Source of the DNA: Brevundimonas sp.
Lineage (GTDB): Bacteria > Pseudomonadota > Alphaproteobacteria > Caulobacterales > Caulobacteraceae
Assembly (NCBI RefSeq): GCF_030656255.1
Contig: NZ_JAUSOE010000156.1
Location: 1-36,957, forward strand
Length of the DNA stretch: 36,957 bases
Reading direction: 5' to 3'
Shown: in pieces, positions 17,719 through 25,993 of the stretch
How the letters are laid out: every line of letters begins with the position of its first letter
Numbering within the stretch: position 1 is the stretch's first letter
The notes under the pieces: model-generated
Seen by the model: the letters and a program-made list of their open reading frames with translations, nothing else
Database searches by the model: none
Told to the model about the DNA's origin: nothing
Program-made: the position numbers and the translations under genes

Positions 17719-19314
17719 TCAGTGAACCGCGCCGAAAGGCGTTCCGTCCCAGAAGTCGCAGTGGTGGCGGCTGAAGAAGTCCGGATCCAGTCGGTCGCCC
17801 TGGGCCGTGAACACCCGCACCGGCCCCGCACCCTCGACGCGGGGCCATTCAGCGCCGAAGTCGGCCTGACCAAAGCCGGCCCATAGCCGCTGCATCCGAT
17901 CCGACAGGGCCTTTTGCTGGGGCGTGAACCGCTTCACATCGGTGAAGACCCAACTGGTCCCGAACACATAGGCCAGTTCGCTGGCGTGATAGGCGCCCAG
18001 GTCCAGGCCGACCAGCCAGTCCGGCAGGATGAAGGGCGCGTCGCGATCCGCGAACTCATATCCCCAGACCGGCACATAGCGGGACAACTGTCGGCGCAGG
18101 GCCTGGGACGGACAGGCGAACCTCTGGTCGGTGAAGTTCGTGGCGATGGCGTAGGCGGGACCGTCGGGACCGACCGGGTAACGGTCCAGCACGCGCGGAC
18201 CGACATCGCCGTACATCCAGATCGTCTCCTTCTGGTAGCGATCCATGTCCTTGACCTCGTTGGCGAACAGCCGCCCCTCGTCCAGATTCGTGCCGACGAT
18301 GACCGGCACGCGGGTGAACCGGCCCTCATGGATCGCCAGGGCGGGGTTTTCCGGCACGGTCGCGTCGGTATGGACCGGTCCCCACGACCCCGGCCCGTTG
18401 ATCCCCGCCCGCAGCGACGGCGCGCGCGACAGTCGCCAGGCCGGCAATGCCTTCAGGCAGTCGACCTGATCGGCGCCGCCGCAGCCCAGATTTTCCGCAA
18501 ACATAGGCCCGGTCCTGGCCGCCTCTTCTGCGCTGACCAGCGACGACGGCTCCAGACAACCGCCGCTCTGCATAATGACGCGCTGATACAGGCCCTCGGA
18601 TTTCGGCGAGGCCATCAGATAACACGCCGTCCAAGCCCCCGCGCTCTCTGCGAACAGGGTGACATTGGCCGGATCGCCGCCGAAGGCCGCGATGTTCTGA
18701 TGCACCCATTGCAGGGCCGCCTGCTGGTCCATCAGGCCGAAATTGCCGCCGAACCCTTCGCCCTCGGCCTGAAACTGCGGATGGGCCAACCAGCCGATAG
18801 CGCCGAGGCGATAGTTCAGGGTGACGACCACCCGATCCTGATCGGCGGCCAGTTTCGACGGATCATAGTTGGCGCCCGAACCGATGGTGAAGGCGCCGCC
18901 GGGAATATAGACCATCACCGGCCGAGGCTTGGCGGCGTCTCCGGCCGGGGCGTAGATGTTCAGATACAGACAGTCCTCGGACCCGACGACGATCCCGCCG
19001 CCCCCGCCCAGAATGGCCTTGCGCCCGATGGCCTGGGTGCAGTCGGACCCCAGACGGGTCGCATCGCGCACGCCGGGCCAGGCCTGAACCGGCTGGGGTG
19101 CGCGCCAGCGCAGGTCGCCGACCGGCGGACGGGCGAAGGGCACCCCCAGAAAGGCGCGCACCCCTGCGCCCTGAACGCCGCGCACCGTCCCGGCCTGGGT
19201 CGTCGCCAGCACGGACCGGGCGTCGCCGGCGAACCGGACATGATCGACCTTGCCGGGATGGGTGGCGCAGGCCGCAAGCAGCAGAGACGCGAACAAAAGC
19301 GGCAAAAAACGCAT
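17719..19314 (-). CDS. Carboxylesterase type B, predicted lipoprotein
   Basis: This is a 531-residue alpha/beta-hydrolase of the type B carboxylesterase family, which hydrolyses carboxylic esters. A lipobox LLLAAC (Cys16) predicts a lipid anchor at the cell envelope. The family motif EDCLYLNIYAP is present and the triad can be placed: Ser224 in AESAG, Glu346 in NLDEGRLF and His443 in YHASELAYVFG. Two details differ from the classical form: GESAG is AESAG, and the oxyanion HGGGF is PGGAF. Neither removes a catalytic residue. The natural substrate is unknown. Confidence 0.88.
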   Translation of the reverse strand: MRFLPLLFASLLLAACATHPGKVDHVRFAGDARSVLATTQAGTVRGVQGAGVRAFLGVPFARPPVGDLRWRAPQPVQAWPGVRDATRLGSDCTQAIGRKAILGGGGGIVVGSEDCLYLNIYAPAGDAAKPRPVMVYIPGGAFTIGSGANYDPSKLAADQDRVVVTLNYRLGAIGWLAHPQFQAEGEGFGGNFGLMDQQAALQWVHQNIAAFGGDPANVTLFAESAGAWTACYLMASPKSEGLYQRVIMQSGGCLEPSSLVSAEEAARTGPMFAENLGCGGADQVDCLKALPAWRLSRAPSLRAGINGPGSWGPVHTDATVPENPALAIHEGRFTRVPVIVGTNLDEGRLFANEVKDMDRYQKETIWMYGDVGPRVLDRYPVGPDGPAYAIATNFTDQRFACPSQALRRQLSRYVPVWGYEFADRDAPFILPDWLVGLDLGAYHASELAYVFGTSWVFTDVKRFTPQQKALSDRMQRLWAGFGQADFGAEWPRVEGAGPVRVFTAQGDRLDPDFFSRHHCDFWDGTPFGAVH

Positions 19315-19391
19315 GAAGACCCTTGGCCGAGACGAGCGAGCTTAACGCGGCCGAAGCCTGAGCGTTTCGTTCGCGCCGAACGGCCGCGACA

Positions 19392-20066
19392 TCAAGGCCA
19401 GAGACGTTGGCGTGTCCAGGCGTCGCCGTCGCGCGTGAAGCGCAACCGGTCGTGCAGGCGGAACGGACGGTCGCGCCAGAACTCGACGCTCTGCGGCGTC
19501 ACCCGCCAGCCGGTCCAGTGTTCGGGGCGCGGCACCTCGTCGCCCTCGAACCGGGCGGTTTCGCGCGCCACGGCGGCTTCCAGGGTTTCGCGCGCGTCCA
19601 GCGGACGCGACTGGTCCGAGGCCCAGGCGCCGACCCGGCTCTCGCGGGCGCGGCTGGCGAAATAAGCGTCGGCCTCTTCCTTGGTGACCGGCTCTACCGC
19701 GCCGCGCACCCGCACCTGACGCCGCAGCGACTTCCAGTGAAAGGTCAGGGCGGCGACCGGACGGGCGTCAAGCTCCAGACCCTTGGCGCTCTCGCGGTTG
19801 GAATAGAAGGTGAAGCCGCGCCCATCCACGTCCTTCAGCAGGACGATGCGGGCGTCGGGCATGCCGTCGGCGTCCACCGTGGACAGGGTCATGGCGTTGG
19901 AATCATTGACCTCATGCGCCCGCGCCTCGGCCAGCCATTCGACGAACAGGCCGACGGGTTCGGCCCGGTCAAAGATGGTCTCGTCGCCATTGGCGGCCAG
20001 GGCGGCGGCATAGTCGCGCGCATAGTCTTCACGCGACGGGCTGGGGGGGATCACGGGTGTGTTCAT
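19392..20066 (-). CDS. pdxH: Pyridoxamine 5'-phosphate oxidase
   Basis: PdxH oxidises pyridoxine or pyridoxamine 5'-phosphate to pyridoxal 5'-phosphate with FMN and oxygen, in B6 synthesis and salvage. The product has 224 residues, the family size. It shows [37 protein letters not shown], and the C-terminal signature with [22 protein letters not shown], whose Arg and His bind substrate. It stands alone: the upstream neighbour is divergent and the esterase gene downstream is 77 bases away on the same strand. Confidence 0.96.
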   Translation of the reverse strand: MNTPVIPPSPSREDYARDYAAALAANGDETIFDRAEPVGLFVEWLAEARAHEVNDSNAMTLSTVDADGMPDARIVLLKDVDGRGFTFYSNRESAKGLELDARPVAALTFHWKSLRRQVRVRGAVEPVTKEEADAYFASRARESRVGAWASDQSRPLDARETLEAAVARETARFEGDEVPRPEHWTGWRVTPQSVEFWRDRPFRLHDRLRFTRDGDAWTRQRLWP

Positions 20067-20128
20067 GCAACTGGCTTAGCGCGGGCGCGAGACGGTGGAA
20101 ATGATCGGGATCAAAACGACCGCACCAG

Positions 20129-20196
20129 GCTCAAGTAGCGCGAAGCGCGGTAGCCCAACATGAATGGCCTCAAGTCGCGCGAAGCGCGGCAGCCCC
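20129..20196. repeat. Pair of short palindromic repeats (REP-like)
   Basis: Two near-identical 28-29-base units lie 39 bases apart (20129-20156 and 20168-20196). Each contains CTCAAGT, then the palindrome CGCGAAGCGCG, then AGCCC. Each could fold as a small hairpin with a GAA loop. They fill most of the gap between pdxH and the J-domain-like gene. They look like a dispersed intergenic repeat family, but only this pair is visible. Confidence 0.6.
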
Positions 20197-20246
20197 AAAA
20201 AGTTAAGTTAACCCGGCATTGACCCTAAGGCGCGAACGGTAGGGCA

Positions 20247-20981
20247 ATGAGCGCCATCCGTTCCACATCCGAGGCCGCCGCCGTCCGCGAAGCCCTGTCG
20301 ACCCTGGGTCTGTACGGCGCGGCCGACGCCGCCGCCCTGAAAGCCGCCTTCCGGGCAGCGGTGAAGGCGGCGCGCCCGGACCAGGCCGGGGGGGACGCCG
20401 AACGGTTCCGGCGGGTGATCGCAGCCTATCGCCTGATCCAGGCCCATTCCCCCGCCCGCCCCAGCCTGGCCCCGCCCGTCGAACGCCCCGCGCCCAGGCC
20501 GGTGCTAGGGCTCAGCCCGATGCAGGCGCTGGCCGGCGCGCGGGTCGAACTCAGGCTGGGCGCGCGCACGGTTCGGGTCGCCGTCCCGGCGGGGCTGCGC
20601 ACGGGCGAGCATCTGCGGCTGCGCGGCGGCGCGACGGACGGTTCGGACCTGTATCTGGCTGTGTTGATCCGACCCGAGGACGGGCTTTGGGTCATGGGCG
20701 ACGACCTGTTCATGACCTGGCCCACCCCCTCGCGCCTGCTGGACGAAGGCGGCCGGGTCGAGATCGACACCCACGCAGGCCCCCGCTCGGCCTGGATCAC
20801 GCCCGAGATGACGGCCCCGGCGCGGGTGCGGTTCAAGTCCATGGGCCTGCCGGCGCGCGGCCCTCATCCGGCGGGCCATCTGTTCGTGACCCTGACCCCG
20901 TCGTCGGAAGCGCCCTCGGCCGCCGAGGATATGCTGGTCCGGTTCACCCGCGCCTGGGCGCCGGAGCGGCTGGCGGCCTGA
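20247..20981 (+). CDS. J-domain-like protein with DnaJ C-terminal domain, RPD in place of HPD
   Basis: The 244 residues combine an N-terminal J-domain-like helical region (about 10-65, LKAAFRAAVKAARPDQAGGDAERFRRVIAAYRLI) with a DnaJ/CbpA-type C-terminal substrate-binding region (about 88-230, with VAVPAGLRTGEHLRLRGG). The J-domain HPD triad, needed to stimulate DnaK ATPase, reads RPD at 43-45. There is no zinc finger and hardly any Gly/Phe linker. It may therefore bind clients or partners without normal DnaK stimulation. It is followed by the vapBC pair and aroC on the same strand. Confidence 0.75.
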   Translation: MSAIRSTSEAAAVREALSTLGLYGAADAAALKAAFRAAVKAARPDQAGGDAERFRRVIAAYRLIQAHSPARPSLAPPVERPAPRPVLGLSPMQALAGARVELRLGARTVRVAVPAGLRTGEHLRLRGGATDGSDLYLAVLIRPEDGLWVMGDDLFMTWPTPSRLLDEGGRVEIDTHAGPRSAWITPEMTAPARVRFKSMGLPARGPHPAGHLFVTLTPSSEAPSAAEDMLVRFTRAWAPERLAA

Positions 20982-21039
20982 TCTTGAAGCGCCGCGTCAT
21001 TGAGCGCATCATCTGGTGACGTTTTTGATGAGGCACGCC

Positions 21040-21243
21040 ATGCGAACCACCGTGACGCTCGATGACGAACTGATGGAAATGGCGGCGGAATACTCCGGTC
21101 TGTCCGAGCGGTCCGCGATCATTCGTGAAGCCCTGAAGGCCTTCGTCGCCCGCGAGGCGGCGCGTCGCCTGGCCGCCATGGGCGGAACTGACCCCAAAGC
21201 CACAGCCGCGCCTCGGCGACGCCCCGAGTTGGTCGAGGAATGA
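21040..21243 (+). CDS. vapB: VapB-family antitoxin
   Basis: The 67-residue product begins MRTTVTLDDELMEMAAEYSGLSERSAIIREALKAF, a ribbon-helix-helix DNA-binding module typical of VapB antitoxins. The Arg/Pro/Glu-rich C-terminus should bind and block the VapC toxin. I start it at the ATG at 21040, with GAGG eight bases upstream; a GTG eight codons earlier also keeps the frame. It overlaps vapC by four bases (ATGA). The protein normally represses its own operon with the toxin. Confidence 0.85.
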   Translation: MRTTVTLDDELMEMAAEYSGLSERSAIIREALKAFVAREAARRLAAMGGTDPKATAAPRRRPELVEE

Positions 21244-21611
21244 TCCTGGCCGACAGTTCGGTATGGATCGCGCACCTGCGATCCACAGACCAGACCCTGG
21301 TTGAGCGGCTTCGTGGCGAGAACATCCTGTGCCATCCCGCCATCATCGGTGAACTGGCCGCTGTAAACCTCGCCAACCGCCGCGCCTTTCTCGCACAGTT
21401 GTCACTCCTGCCGACCGCTGTCGCCGCCTCGCATCAAGAGGTGCTGACCCTGATCGAAAAGAACCGGCTTTTCGGGATTGGCGTCGGCTATCTGGATCTT
21501 CACCTCCTCGCCTCCACCCGCCTGACGCCCGGCGCGCGGCTGTGGACGCGGGATCGTCGGCTACAGGACGCCGCCCGGACACTGGACCTGGCCGCCGTCC
21601 TCGACCATTAG
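21240..21611 (+). CDS. vapC: VapC-family PIN-domain ribonuclease toxin
   Basis: This is a 123-residue PIN-domain protein, the toxin of a type II pair; VapC enzymes cut specific RNAs, often tRNA or 23S rRNA, with magnesium. The four acidic active-site residues appear intact: Asp5 (LADSS), Glu38 (IIGELAA), Asp86 (GYLDLHLLA) and Asp105 (WTRDRRL). ATGA overlap with vapB shows translational coupling. It ends only eight bases before the aroC start codon, so aroC is probably on the same transcript. The RNA target is unknown. Confidence 0.88.
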   Translation: MILADSSVWIAHLRSTDQTLVERLRGENILCHPAIIGELAAVNLANRRAFLAQLSLLPTAVAASHQEVLTLIEKNRLFGIGVGYLDLHLLASTRLTPGARLWTRDRRLQDAARTLDLAAVLDH

Positions 21612-21619
21612 GTTGCGCC

Positions 21620-22705
21620 ATGTCGCACAACACCTTCGGCCATCTGTTTCGCGTGACCACCTGGGGCGAGAGCCATGGGCCGGCCATCGGCTGCGTCGTG
21701 GACGGCTGTCCGCCGCTGATCCCGCTGACCGAGGCCGATCTTCAGCCCTGGCTGGACCAGCGCAAGCCCGGCGGATCGCGCTTCGTGACCCAGAGGCGCG
21801 AGAGCGACACCGCCCAGATCCTGTCGGGCGTGTTCGACGACGGCGAAGGCCCGGTGACCACCGGCACGCCCATTTCGATCCTGATCCAGAACGAGGACCA
21901 GCGATCCAAGGACTATGGCGAGATCGCCCGCGCCTACCGGCCGGGCCACGCCGACTTCACCTATCAGACCAAATACGGCGTCCGTGATCCGCGCGGCGGC
22001 GGCCGGTCATCGGCGCGCGAGACAGCCTGCCGCGTCGCGGCCGGGGCCGTGGCGCGCAAGGTGTTGGGCGACGGCGTGAAGATCCGCGCCGGCGTGGTCC
22101 AGATCGGGCCGCACCGGATCGCGCCTGAAGACATAGATTTCGACGCCGTCCACGACAATCCCCTGTTCGCCGCGTCGAGCGCGGTGGTCTCCGCGTGGGA
22201 GGCCTATCTGGACGAGATCCGCAAGGCCGGCTCATCGATCGGCGCCGTCGTCGCCCTGGAGGTGACGGGCGTGCCTGCCGGCTGGGGCGCGCCGCTCTAC
22301 GGCAAGCTGGATTCCGAACTGGCCGGCGCCCTGATGTCGATCAACGCCGCCAAGGGCGTGGAGATCGGCGCGGGATTCGACGCCGCCGAACTGTCAGGCG
22401 AGGAGAACGCCGACCAGATGCGGCTGGACCTGAACAATCAGCCGGTCTTCCTGTCCAACCATGCGGGCGGAGTACTGGGCGGGATTTCTACGGGGCAGCC
22501 TGTCACGGCGCGGGTGGCGTTCAAGCCCACCTCCTCCATCCTGACGCCGCGCCAGACCATCACCCGCGACGGCCAGGAGACCGACCTGCGCACCAAGGGT
22601 CGTCACGATCCCTGCGTCGCCTTGCGCGCCGTGCCGGTGGTCGAGGCCATGGCCGCCTGCGTCCTGGCCGACGCCTTCCTGCGCCACCGCGCCCAGGTGG
22701 GCTGA
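21620..22705 (+). CDS. aroC: Chorismate synthase
   Basis: AroC converts 5-enolpyruvylshikimate-3-phosphate to chorismate with reduced FMN, the last step of the shikimate pathway. The product is 361 residues from the ATG at 21620 ([20 protein letters not shown]), the expected size. Signatures include [46 protein letters not shown] and the C-terminal [19 protein letters not shown]. An open frame upstream would overlap vapC and is not used. The start has no strong ribosome-binding site, so readthrough coupling with vapC is possible. Confidence 0.97.
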   Translation: MSHNTFGHLFRVTTWGESHGPAIGCVVDGCPPLIPLTEADLQPWLDQRKPGGSRFVTQRRESDTAQILSGVFDDGEGPVTTGTPISILIQNEDQRSKDYGEIARAYRPGHADFTYQTKYGVRDPRGGGRSSARETACRVAAGAVARKVLGDGVKIRAGVVQIGPHRIAPEDIDFDAVHDNPLFAASSAVVSAWEAYLDEIRKAGSSIGAVVALEVTGVPAGWGAPLYGKLDSELAGALMSINAAKGVEIGAGFDAAELSGEENADQMRLDLNNQPVFLSNHAGGVLGGISTGQPVTARVAFKPTSSILTPRQTITRDGQETDLRTKGRHDPCVALRAVPVVEAMAACVLADAFLRHRAQVG

Positions 22706-22713
22706 CGGACAGA

Positions 22714-22857
22714 TCAGCCCTGTCGGGCGCGCGGCTTTTGAGCGTCCGAAACCACGGCCGGACGGACAGGCGCGCGCGCCTCCGTTGGAGCCGCCGTTTT
22801 CTCATCCTGCCGCATCAGGGCCATCAGGCTCGACAGTCCCGTGGTCATCACGATCAT
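22714..22857 (-). CDS. Small protein of unknown function
   Basis: A 47-residue frame starts at the ATG at 22857 with an excellent AGGAG seven bases upstream. It has a short hydrophobic N-terminus (MIVMTTGLSSLMALM) and then a basic Pro/Ala-rich tail. It is antisense to the gap after aroC and does not overlap it. No family is recognised. The ribosome-binding site is the main support; conservation would decide whether it is real. Confidence 0.45.
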   Translation of the reverse strand: MIVMTTGLSSLMALMRQDEKTAAPTEARAPVRPAVVSDAQKPRARQG

Positions 22858-22957
22858 CGCTCGACTCCTGCAACTGCGAACCGTTTGCAGGTTTGCGCAA
22901 GTCGAGGCCGCGTGCAAGAGGGGTTCGTCGGTGGCGCCGCAAACCAGGAGATCAACC

Positions 22958-23299
22958 GTGCGTGAAGACGGAAAGCTGGACTATCTCGAACTGCCCGCCG
23001 CAAACCTGCCGGCGACGAAGGAATTCTACAGCCAGGCCTTCGGCTGGACCTTCGTGGACTACGGCCCGTCCTATGCGGCCTTTGATCAGGGGCTGGACGG
23101 CGGGTTCGACGCCGACGAAGCCGACAGGACCAAGACGCCCCTGCCCATCCTCTACGCCCACGACCTGGAAGCCATGCAGGCCAAGGTCGAGACTGCGGGC
23201 GGCAAAATCCTGAAGCCGATCTACGCCTTCCCCGGCGGGCGACGGTTCCATTTCGCCGATCCGGCCGGAACCGAGATGGCGGTCTGGTCCGAGAACTGA
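22958..23299 (+). CDS. VOC (glyoxalase/bleomycin-resistance fold) family protein
   Basis: The 113-residue product is a single vicinal-oxygen-chelate unit. It has LDYLELPAANLPATKEFYSQAFGW at the start and FHFADPAGTEMAVWSEN at the end, the usual beta-alpha-beta-beta-beta pattern, with a candidate metal-ligand Glu in TEMAVW. The start is the GTG at 22958, with AGGAG eight bases upstream; the open frame reaches further back but lacks family similarity there. VOC proteins range from lyases to drug-binding proteins, so no substrate is assigned. Confidence 0.82.
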   Translation: MREDGKLDYLELPAANLPATKEFYSQAFGWTFVDYGPSYAAFDQGLDGGFDADEADRTKTPLPILYAHDLEAMQAKVETAGGKILKPIYAFPGGRRFHFADPAGTEMAVWSEN

Positions 23300-23305
23300 A
23301 ATCGC

Positions 23306-24193
23306 CTAGCGGGCGTCGACCGACTGGGCGATCCGTTCACCCTGTTCGCGGTCGGCGCCGTCCGGCGACGCCACCCAGACGTGGATCTCCAGCGGCGCGG
23401 TCGCCCGCTGGAACAGATGTTCAATGGCCAGGCGACGTCCGCCCTCGGTCACGACGATGGAGGCCCGTCCGCCGGCCTGGATCATCTGGCCGTCATAGAT
23501 GGGAAACTGCGAGGCGGAACCGGCGTAGATCATGACCAGGACCGTATCCCCGCGACGGACGGCGTAGATCCGGGCGTCGGCGCCGGCGCGCGACTGGGTC
23601 AGCACGGTCCCTGACGGCAGATCCAGCGTGAAGGGCAAGGCGGCCATGGCCGCAGCGTCCAGCCCTTGCGGCTCGACGGACGGCGCAGGCGGAACGACCG
23701 TTGACGGCGTCTGGGCTGGGGCCTGCGACGGAACGGGAGCCGGACGCGGCGCGACCTGCGGCAACACGGGCGCCGGCGCGGCGCTGGCGGGTCGCTGGAC
23801 GACGGGGGCGGTCGAAGGCGGCCGGACAGGGGTCCGCGCAGGCGGTGGCGTCACAGACGGCTGGGTCACAGGGGTCTGAGCTGCGGGCGTCTGGGCTGCG
23901 GGCGTCACGGGTCGGACGGTCGAGGTCGGAGCGCTGTTCAGGTCGCGGGTCAGGGTCGAGGACTGCGGCGCAGGCGCAGACTGTGTGACGGGCTCCGCCT
24001 GGGCAGGACGAGTTGCGGGGGCCGGGGCGACCTGCGCAGGCGCCGGGGTCGGGGCCGAAACGGGCGCCGAGCTTGGGGCGGATGTCGCGAACGGCGGTCC
24101 GCTGTTCAGATCGCGCGTCAGATCCGAGGCCGAACGCGGCGTGGACGTGTCCTGCCCGGACACAAGAGCGGCGGCGAGAGCGATGACGACCAT
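23306..24193 (-). CDS. Secreted Pro/Ala-rich protein with a C-terminal folded domain
   Basis: The 295-residue product begins with a short hydrophobic, signal-like segment (MVVIALAAALVSGQ). Residues 30-205 are a Pro/Ala/Thr-rich low-complexity linker. About 90 residues of folded domain follow, with LDLPSGTVLTQSRAGADARIYAV and YDGQMIQAGGRASIVV. The motif LTRDLNS occurs twice (residues 25-31 and 81-87), each before a Pro/Ala run. No family is recognised. It follows the histidine kinase gene by 43 bases on the same strand and may be cotranscribed. The start is the ATG at 24193, since upstream codons do not look like signal sequence. Confidence 0.6.
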   Translation of the reverse strand: MVVIALAAALVSGQDTSTPRSASDLTRDLNSGPPFATSAPSSAPVSAPTPAPAQVAPAPATRPAQAEPVTQSAPAPQSSTLTRDLNSAPTSTVRPVTPAAQTPAAQTPVTQPSVTPPPARTPVRPPSTAPVVQRPASAAPAPVLPQVAPRPAPVPSQAPAQTPSTVVPPAPSVEPQGLDAAAMAALPFTLDLPSGTVLTQSRAGADARIYAVRRGDTVLVMIYAGSASQFPIYDGQMIQAGGRASIVVTEGGRRLAIEHLFQRATAPLEIHVWVASPDGADREQGERIAQSVDAR

Positions 24194-24236
24194 GGCCGGA
24201 CCATTACCCGGCGCCGAAGGAACCGCAAGAGTGCGG

Positions 24237-25919
24237 TCAGGCGTGCGGCAGATCCACCCAGAAGGTGGCACCCTCGCCGGGGCTCGAGATCACGCCGATG
24301 GCGCCGCCCTGCAGTTCGACCAGCCGCTTGGCGATGGCCAGACCGACGCCGTGCCCTTCTATGCTGGATCGCTCCAGTCCCAGACGATTGAAGGGCTCGA
24401 AAAGCTGCGATTGCTTCTGCGAGGACAGGCCCGGGCCGAAATCGATCACCTCGATCCGGATATGTTGGTCCGCCCGCAGCGCCCGCAGAATCACCTGACC
24501 GCCCGAGCCGCCGTATTTGAGGGCGTTGCTGGTCAGATTGTCGATCACCTGCACCAGTCGCTGGGAATCGGCGACCGCGATCAGACCGTCGCCCTCGCAA
24601 ACCACCTGCACATCCACCGATTGAGCTTCAGGCCTGAGAATGGCTGCGCGCCTTACGTCTTCAAGCAGGCCGGGAATATCGGTCGGCCGCAGGTCGACCT
24701 TGACCGCGCCGGACTCGGCTCGCGCCACATCGAGCAGGTCGTGGGCCAGCGCCTCCACCTGCCGCGCGGTCTTGACCAGCATGTCCGCCATTTCCGTCTG
24801 CTGGGGCGTGACCGGCCCAAGCTGGCCGGTCGACCACAGATTGCCGATGCCGATCACGCCGGCGACCGGGCTCTTGATCTCATGCGCCACATTGGCCAGC
24901 AGGCGCGACTTGGCCTCCGAGGCTCGCTCCGCCCGGACCTGTCCGAATCGCGCCCGTTCGGACAGGCGGTCGCGTTCCTCCAGAAGGGCCGCGACCAGCA
25001 GGATCGGCATATAGCCGACCAGAACCTGGAGTTGGGCCGCCAGAACCTGTTCCGACCGGGTCAGGGTCTCGACATGGGGTCCATAGCCGAGCATGGCGCC
25101 CCCGACCGACAGCAGGGCGACGACCAACAGGCTGAAGGCCGTGCCCGCGACGCCGAGCCGAACCGCGACGCCGAGCAACAGCGGGATCATCACCACGCCG
25201 ATCTCAACACGACCGGTCAGGCCGAGGAACTGGACGCCCAACACGCCGGTCAGCAACAGGCCGGCCTCCAACATCGCGCCGGGACGGGTGAGACGAGCCA
25301 GGGTGGACCAGGTCAGAGACAGGCCCAGGGTGCCGATGACGGCCAGGCCCAGGGCATGACCGAACCACCAGGTCTGAAACGCTTCCAGAACGTCGCCCGA
25401 ACCGAACGGCGCCAAGGCGATCGATGCGAACAGACCCGCCGGTATCGGCGCAAGAACCGCGCCGCAAATCAGGAACCGCGCCGCGCCGTTCAGGCTGGAC
25501 ACGTTCAGCGTCGGGGCGAAACGGCGCGCCAGCAGGACCGCCCCGATGATCTCCACCATGTTCGCCAGGGTGAACAGCAGGGAGAGCAAGGGCTTGTTGC
25601 CGGCGATCAACTCCCCGATCAGGATGCTGATCGTCATGACGATGGCGAAAGCGACATCGTGACGCCGCCCCCGACCCGTCCGAAGCCAGACGGCGACCGC
25701 CACCCCGCACACGCCCCAAAGTCCCGAAATAAGCCCCAGATTATGGGCCCAGCCGATGGACAGGGCGGCGAAGACAGCGACAACCACGCCGGTCATCACA
25801 GGAATCAACGGGTGAGCGAAGACGTCGCCGCTGCCTGCCTCAGCCGCACGCATGCGCGCGCCCGACGGCTGCGTCGTCGGCGCCGCGACATCGATGTCGA
25901 GCACGCGGCTCAGGGTCAT
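24237..25919 (-). CDS. MASE1-type membrane sensor histidine kinase
   Basis: The 560-residue protein is a two-component sensor. Residues 36-315 hold about eight membrane segments of the MASE1 kind, with the FQTWWFGHALG motif at 181-191. Then comes the dimerisation and phosphorylation domain with NVAHEIKSPVAG (His346). The ATPase domain follows with the N-box (DNLTSNALKYG), G1 (DFGPGLS) and G2 (GHGVGLAIAKR). All catalytic motifs appear intact. No response regulator lies nearby, so it is an orphan in this window and the signal is unknown. It sits 74 bases after thiE on the same strand. Confidence 0.88.
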   Translation of the reverse strand: MTLSRVLDIDVAAPTTQPSGARMRAAEAGSGDVFAHPLIPVMTGVVVAVFAALSIGWAHNLGLISGLWGVCGVAVAVWLRTGRGRRHDVAFAIVMTISILIGELIAGNKPLLSLLFTLANMVEIIGAVLLARRFAPTLNVSSLNGAARFLICGAVLAPIPAGLFASIALAPFGSGDVLEAFQTWWFGHALGLAVIGTLGLSLTWSTLARLTRPGAMLEAGLLLTGVLGVQFLGLTGRVEIGVVMIPLLLGVAVRLGVAGTAFSLLVVALLSVGGAMLGYGPHVETLTRSEQVLAAQLQVLVGYMPILLVAALLEERDRLSERARFGQVRAERASEAKSRLLANVAHEIKSPVAGVIGIGNLWSTGQLGPVTPQQTEMADMLVKTARQVEALAHDLLDVARAESGAVKVDLRPTDIPGLLEDVRRAAILRPEAQSVDVQVVCEGDGLIAVADSQRLVQVIDNLTSNALKYGGSGGQVILRALRADQHIRIEVIDFGPGLSSQKQSQLFEPFNRLGLERSSIEGHGVGLAIAKRLVELQGGAIGVISSPGEGATFWVDLPHA

Positions 25920-25993
25920 GCAGGGTCTCGAGGCGATTGATCCTCACCATCAAAACATGCGGTTCCTAATATCCCCTGAAATATGGCCGCAAA

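Noticed and set aside
17914..19665. 583-codon open frame antisense to the esterase
   Set aside because: Covers the esterase, whose catalytic triad is intact; no domain in the antisense protein.
23985..25940. 651-codon open frame antisense to the histidine kinase
   Set aside because: Opposite a kinase with all catalytic motifs; the antisense translation shows only Arg/Gln/Asp-rich low complexity.
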